Assembly: GCA_947174985.1 (NCBI GenBank)
Contig: CAMWLB010000121.1
Coordinates: 1-8,482, forward strand
DNA from: an uncultured Lachnospiraceae bacterium
Lineage (GTDB): Bacteria > Bacillota > Clostridia > Lachnospirales > Lachnospiraceae
DNA: 8,482 bases
Direction: 5' to 3'
The translations under genes were made by a program, and so were the position numbers. Below the pieces are notes generated by a model. The model made no database searches. It was not told the DNA's origin and worked only from the letters and a program-made list of their open reading frames with translations. Positions 5,028 through 8,482 of the stretch are shown here, one piece after another (within the stretch, counting starts at the first letter, position 1; each line of letters starts with the position of its first letter).

Positions 5028-6334
5028 CAACTTGCCAGTATACTTCTCTGCGTCAGCGCGTTGCAGAGATGAACGAGGCAGATGTCGCGATGCAGATGGA
5101 GCAGCTTGAGGAGGAGGAAATGCTCAAGATGTTCCGGATTCTGCCGAAGGATTTGGCTGCTGATGTGTTTTCTTATCTGGAGGTTGAAAACCAGCAGACC
5201 ATCATCACATCCCTGTCGGAAAAGGATGCCGCGGTGATCATCGATAATCTGATGGCGGACGACGCCGTTGATCTTTTGGAGGAGATGCCTGCCAATATCG
5301 TAAAAAAGCTGCTTGCAAATGCCAGCCCTGATACCCGCAGGGATATCAACCAGCTTCTCCGTTATCCGGTGGATTCTGCCGGCAGCATCATGACGGTCGA
5401 GTATGTGGATTTGAAGGAAAATCTGACCGTTGCCGAAGCGATTGAACGGATTCGGAAGGTGGGACTTGACAGCGAGACGATTAATATCTGCTATGTGCTG
5501 GACGCACAGCGAAGGCTGTTGGGCACTGTGGCGCTGCGGTATCTGCTGTTGAGTGATCCGGATGAGATTATCGGGGATATCATGCATGAAAATGTGATTT
5601 CCATCAATACGCTGATGGATCAGGAGGAGGCGGCTGCCAAATTTAAAAAGTACGACTTTACCTCCATGCCCGTGGTGGACAATGAGAACCGATTGGTCGG
5701 TATCATCACGGTCGATGATATTGTGGATATTCTGGAAGAGGAAGCTACCGAGGATATTGAAAAGATGGCAGCTATCATGCCTTCGGACAAGCCCTATATG
5801 AAGACAGGTATATGGGAAACCTTTAAAAAGAGGATACCCTGGCTGCTGCTTCTGATGGTGTCCGCAACCTTTACCGGACAGATTATCAGCCATTTTGAGG
5901 ATGCACTGAGCACCTGTGCCGCGCTGATGATGTTTATTCCCATGCTGATGGATACGGGCGGCAATGCGGGCGGGCAGGCGAGTGTAACGGTTATCCGCGG
6001 GCTTTCCCTTGGAGAAATCACCTATAAGGATACACTGCGCATTATCTGGAAGGAATCGAGAGTGGCGATTTTGTGTGGGGTCACGCTTGCAGTGGCAAAT
6101 TTTGCCAAGCTTATGCTGCTTGACAGGGTCGGACTCAGTGTTTCCATCGTGGTCTGCCTGACGCTTGTTGTGGCAATACTGATTGCCAAGCTGATTGGCT
6201 GCACATTACCGGTGCTGGCAAAACGAATCGGCTTTGACCCGGCGGTGATGGCAAGTCCCTTTATCACGACGATAGTGGATGCACTGTCTCTTATGGTGTA
6301 TTTTCAAATTGCGTCCAGACTGCTTGGACTGTGA
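5003..6334 (+). CDS. mgtE: Magnesium transporter/channel MgtE
   Basis: Mg2+-selective channel of the inner membrane that works as a homodimer; its cytoplasmic part senses Mg2+ and closes the pore when the ion is plentiful. The 443-residue length is normal. The order is an acidic helical N domain (about 1-125), two CBS domains (about 126-190 and 192-250), a linking plug helix (about 251-275), then five membrane helices (about 279-440). The pore signature PMLMDTGGNAGGQAS (313-327) and ITTIVDALS (421-429) are present; Asp426 lies where the key pore Asp of Thermus MgtE is expected. The start is supported by GAAGGAG (4989-4995), 7 nt upstream. The gene has its own promoter, a structured leader, and a Nudix gene 20 nt downstream. 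Confidence 0.96.
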   Translation: MEEIRKLLTTCQYTSLRQRVAEMNEADVAMQMEQLEEEEMLKMFRILPKDLAADVFSYLEVENQQTIITSLSEKDAAVIIDNLMADDAVDLLEEMPANIVKKLLANASPDTRRDINQLLRYPVDSAGSIMTVEYVDLKENLTVAEAIERIRKVGLDSETINICYVLDAQRRLLGTVALRYLLLSDPDEIIGDIMHENVISINTLMDQEEAAAKFKKYDFTSMPVVDNENRLVGIITVDDIVDILEEEATEDIEKMAAIMPSDKPYMKTGIWETFKKRIPWLLLLMVSATFTGQIISHFEDALSTCAALMMFIPMLMDTGGNAGGQASVTVIRGLSLGEITYKDTLRIIWKESRVAILCGVTLAVANFAKLMLLDRVGLSVSIVVCLTLVVAILIAKLIGCTLPVLAKRIGFDPAVMASPFITTIVDALSLMVYFQIASRLLGL

Positions 6335-6354
6335 AAAAGAAGGAGGAAGGCCGC

Positions 6355-6972
6355 ATGAATGAACTGGATGTGCTGACAAAGCTGGCAATGGAGCTGCAGG
6401 CAATCGCGCAGGCAGGACTGACTTATACTAGAGACATGTATGATAAAGAGCGTTTTGAGCGGGTCAGAGAGATATCGGCTGAACTTATGGCGTTGAAGAC
6501 AGAGCTGCCAATTGAGAAGGTGAAGGATTTGTTTTGCAGTGAAACAGGGTATCCGACGCCGAAACTGGACAGCAGAGGTGTCCTGTTTCAGGACGGCAGG
6601 ATACTTCTGGTAAAAGAAAAAGGAAAATGGTCGCTGCCGGGTGGCTGGGTGGATTACGATCAGTCCGTCGCAGCAAATACGGTAAAAGAGGTGAAGGAAG
6701 AAGCGGGTCTTGATGTGGTGCCGCGAAAAATCATTGCGGTGCAGGATAGAAATAAACGCAATTTTCCGAAGTATGCTTACAACATATGCAAGATTTTTAT
6801 TCTCTGTGATATTATAGGGGGCAGCTTTCAAGAAAATGCAGAGACGACGGAAAGCGGATTTTTTTCACTGCATGACCTGCCGGAACTGGACGAGGATAAA
6901 AATGTATATGAACAGATAGCCATGTGCTTTGAAGCATATGAAAACGAGAAATGGGAACCGGTTTTTGACTGA
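6355..6972 (+). CDS. Nudix hydrolase with N-terminal helical domain (YjhB-like, probable ADP-ribose/nucleotide-sugar pyrophosphatase)
   Basis: Nudix enzymes hydrolyse nucleoside diphosphates linked to another group, using metal ions. The 205-residue protein has a helical N-terminal domain (about 1-60), as in Bacillus YjhB, then the Nudix fold. The Nudix box is at 97-119: G97, Gln103 where the consensus has Glu, then KEVKEEAGL (111-119), where Lys replaces the consensus Arg. The metal-binding Glu residues (112, 115, 116) are intact, so activity is likely. Substrate is inferred only from resemblance. The ATG at 6355 is chosen because AAGGAGG (6340-6346) lies 8 nt upstream; the in-frame GTG at 6331 precedes that site and overlaps the mgtE stop. 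The 20-nt gap after mgtE implies co-transcription. Mg2+ is the usual Nudix cofactor, but a functional link to mgtE is only inference. Confidence 0.88.
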   Translation: MNELDVLTKLAMELQAIAQAGLTYTRDMYDKERFERVREISAELMALKTELPIEKVKDLFCSETGYPTPKLDSRGVLFQDGRILLVKEKGKWSLPGGWVDYDQSVAANTVKEVKEEAGLDVVPRKIIAVQDRNKRNFPKYAYNICKIFILCDIIGGSFQENAETTESGFFSLHDLPELDEDKNVYEQIAMCFEAYENEKWEPVFD

Positions 6973-7005
6973 TTGTAAGCTTGTTTGGTAAACAGGAGGT
7001 GTACG

Positions 7006-7428
7006 ATGGAAGAGATAAAAGCCTACCGCTATCTGCCGGCATCGGCAGCGCGTATTCGTGAAAACGTATTCATAAAGGAACAGGGTTTTTTCGATGAATT
7101 TGACCATCTGGACAGTATGGCGACACATCTTGTGCTTTACTACAATACCATTTCGGCGGCGACCTGCCGTTTTTATCCCTTTGAAGAGGAGGGCGCCTAT
7201 GTGATTGGGCGGATTGCTGTGGTGAAGGAGTACAGGGGAAAAGGACTTGGAGCACATCTGATACAGGAAGCAGAGAAACGAATTAAAGAAGCCGGCGGAA
7301 CGAGGGTGCTGCTGGCGGCACAGACGCTTGCCGCCGGTTTCTATGAAAAACAGGGATATACGGCGTTTGGTGATATTTTTTTGGAGGAACATTGTCCGCA
7401 TATCTGGATGCGGAAGGCGCTTGTCTAA
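7006..7428 (+). CDS. GNAT family N-acetyltransferase
   Basis: Small acetyl-CoA-dependent acetyltransferase of 140 residues; substrate unknown. The N-terminal IRENVFIKEQG (17-27) is typical of the ElaA/YjcF-like branch. Motif A is IGRIAVVKEYRGKGLG (67-82) with the RGKGLG pyrophosphate-binding loop (77-82). Motif B includes AAGFYEKQGY (109-118), and the end EHCPHIWMRK (128-137) is common in this branch, which includes proteins acting on small amines or amino acid derivatives. AGGAGGT (6994-7000) is 5 nt before the ATG; an in-frame TTG at 6985 lies before that site. It follows the Nudix gene by 33 nt, probably as the last gene of the operon. Its stop codon overlaps that of the convergent ABC gene. 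Confidence 0.88.
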   Translation: MEEIKAYRYLPASAARIRENVFIKEQGFFDEFDHLDSMATHLVLYYNTISAATCRFYPFEEEGAYVIGRIAVVKEYRGKGLGAHLIQEAEKRIKEAGGTRVLLAAQTLAAGFYEKQGYTAFGDIFLEEHCPHIWMRKALV

Positions 7429-8482
7429 GCTTTGGCAGGCGCAAGAAAATCGTATTGTGACATATACAATCTGTAGTATTCTCTTTTATGATTTAGCAGT
7501 TCCGTATGGGTTCCCTTTTCCAAAATAGCGCCTTTATCCACGTACATGATGCAGTCCGCGCTTTTAATGGTGGACAGTCTGTGCGCGATGATAAAGGAGG
7601 TGCGCCCTACAAGCAGGCGGTTTAAGCCTTTTTGCAGAAGAATTTCCGTCTCCGTGTCGATGCTGGAGGTCGCTTCGTCCAGAATCAGGATGCGGGGATT
7701 GGCGAGGAGCGCGCGGGCAAAGGAGATAAGCTGGCGCTGTCCTGCGGACAGGCGGGTGCCCCTTTCATTGACCTCCGTGTAATAGCCGTTCTCCATCTCC
7801 ATGATAAAATCGTGGGCGCAGACTGTTTTTGCCGCTGTAACGACTTCTTCGTCGGTGGCGGACATATTGCCGTATCGGATATTGTCCATAATGGTGCCGG
7901 CAAAGATAAAAGAGTCCTGCATCATGATACCCATCTGGGTGCGCAGGGAGTGAAGCGTTACCCTTGAAATATCAACACCGTCTATGAGAATACGTCCGGA
8001 ATCCACGTTGTAAAAACGGCTGATTAAGTTGACAATGGTAGTCTTTCCGGCTCCGGTGGGACCTACAATGGCGTAGGTCTCACCTTGTTTTGCAGTAAAA
8101 TTGATAGAGTCCAGTATCTTATGTCCCTCTTCGTAGCTGAAGGATACATTTTCAAACGTTACTTCACCCTGAATGGGAGGCATGAGTACTGCGTCCGGTG
8201 CATCCTTTACCAGCACGGGTTCGTCAATGGTCTCAAAAATGCGCTCCAGATAGGAGATGGCGGTGAGCAGGGAGTTGTAAAAGCCTGCCAGTGTGTTGAT
8301 GGGCTGCCAGAACCGGCTGATATAGGCGGTAAAGGCAATCAGCACGCCCGTCGTCAGGGTGGCGGAGGGCGCGAGTATCCAGCGAATACCAAGGACATAG
8401 ACGAAGGAAATAGTCAGGGTGGATATGACGTCCACACTGGGCCACAGGACAAAATTGAATTTGACTGCCCGCATCCACGCAT
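7425..8482 (-). CDS. ABC transporter, fused permease/ATP-binding half-exporter (5' end beyond window)
   Basis: ATP-driven membrane exporter subunit; the visible 351 residues are the C-terminal part, and the start lies past base 8482. Residues here are counted from the first visible Met (codon at 8472-8474). The last membrane helices (about 10-75) precede a full nucleotide-binding domain. It shows Walker A GPTGAGKTT (139-147), the Q-loop QDS (Gln186), signature LSAGQ (242-246), Walker B ILILDEA with catalytic Glu267, and the H-loop His298 in IIAHRLST. The catalytic Glu plus a non-Gly third signature residue resemble the TM288-type half of heterodimeric exporters. A partner half, often with a degenerate site, would then be expected just upstream, outside the window. 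Substrate is unknown; drugs, lipids or peptides are all possible. Confidence 0.92.
   Translation of the reverse strand, partial: AWMRAVKFNFVLWPSVDVISTLTISFVYVLGIRWILAPSATLTTGVLIAFTAYISRFWQPINTLAGFYNSLLTAISYLERIFETIDEPVLVKDAPDAVLMPPIQGEVTFENVSFSYEEGHKILDSINFTAKQGETYAIVGPTGAGKTTIVNLISRFYNVDSGRILIDGVDISRVTLHSLRTQMGIMMQDSFIFAGTIMDNIRYGNMSATDEEVVTAAKTVCAHDFIMEMENGYYTEVNERGTRLSAGQRQLISFARALLANPRILILDEATSSIDTETEILLQKGLNRLLVGRTSFIIAHRLSTIKSADCIMYVDKGAILEKGTHTELLNHKREYYRLYMSQYDFLAPAKA

Noticed and set aside
5024..5893. Long 289-codon minus-strand ORF opposite mgtE
   Set aside because: It lies wholly antisense to a clear mgtE, is His/Gln-rich in the manner of a reverse-frame shadow, and has no recognisable domain.
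7454..7470. ATTGT/ACAAT inverted repeat after the GNAT gene as a terminator
   Set aside because: Only 5 bp, AT-rich, without a T-run, and inside the ABC coding region.

Overview
The window looks like chromosomal DNA from a low-to-mid GC Firmicute, most likely a Lachnospiraceae-type Clostridium. This rests on AGGAGG-type ribosome binding sites before almost every gene, TTGACA/TATAAT-like promoters, a class A penicillin-binding protein with a Cys-containing, Pro-rich tail, and a small coiled-coil protein of a kind I associate with Clostridia. No phage, plasmid, CRISPR, tRNA or rRNA sequence is visible. Taxonomic placement is by eye only.

Left part (1-1292, + strand): bases 1-60 carry 19-bp tandem repeats and finish in ...CCGGACA. 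They look like the outer tip of an IS21-type insertion sequence whose body lies left of the window. A strong promoter (79-107) then drives cysE (serine O-acetyltransferase, with an unusual C-terminal coiled coil) and a 92-residue helical protein of unknown function. The pair ends at a strong bidirectional terminator (1247-1292).

Middle left (1364-4024, - strand): a large class A PBP (glycosyltransferase plus transpeptidase) converges on that terminator. Its extended -10 promoter is back to back with the promoter of the next, divergent gene.

Middle right (4211-7428, + strand): yigZ (IMPACT family), then mgtE (Mg2+ channel/transporter), a YjhB-like Nudix hydrolase and a GNAT acetyltransferase. 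mgtE has its own near-consensus promoter inside the 3' end of yigZ and a leader of about 135 nt. That leader can fold into one very long hairpin. Its stem contains the start region of a 37-codon upstream ORF, and its base pairs an anti-Shine-Dalgarno CTCCT with the AGGAG of mgtE. It does not resemble the M-box Mg2+ riboswitch by eye, and it is the most interesting item in the window. The short gaps from mgtE to the Nudix gene (20 nt) and on to the GNAT gene (33 nt) suggest one operon.

Right end (7425-8482, - strand): the 3' part of an ABC exporter half-transporter (last membrane helices plus a complete nucleotide-binding domain), cut by the window edge. Its stop codon overlaps the GNAT stop codon tail to tail, with no terminator visible between them.

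The genes are mainly housekeeping functions (cysteine synthesis, cell wall, Mg2+ uptake, nucleotide clean-up, efflux). The novelty lies in regulatory RNA and edges rather than in a new protein system.
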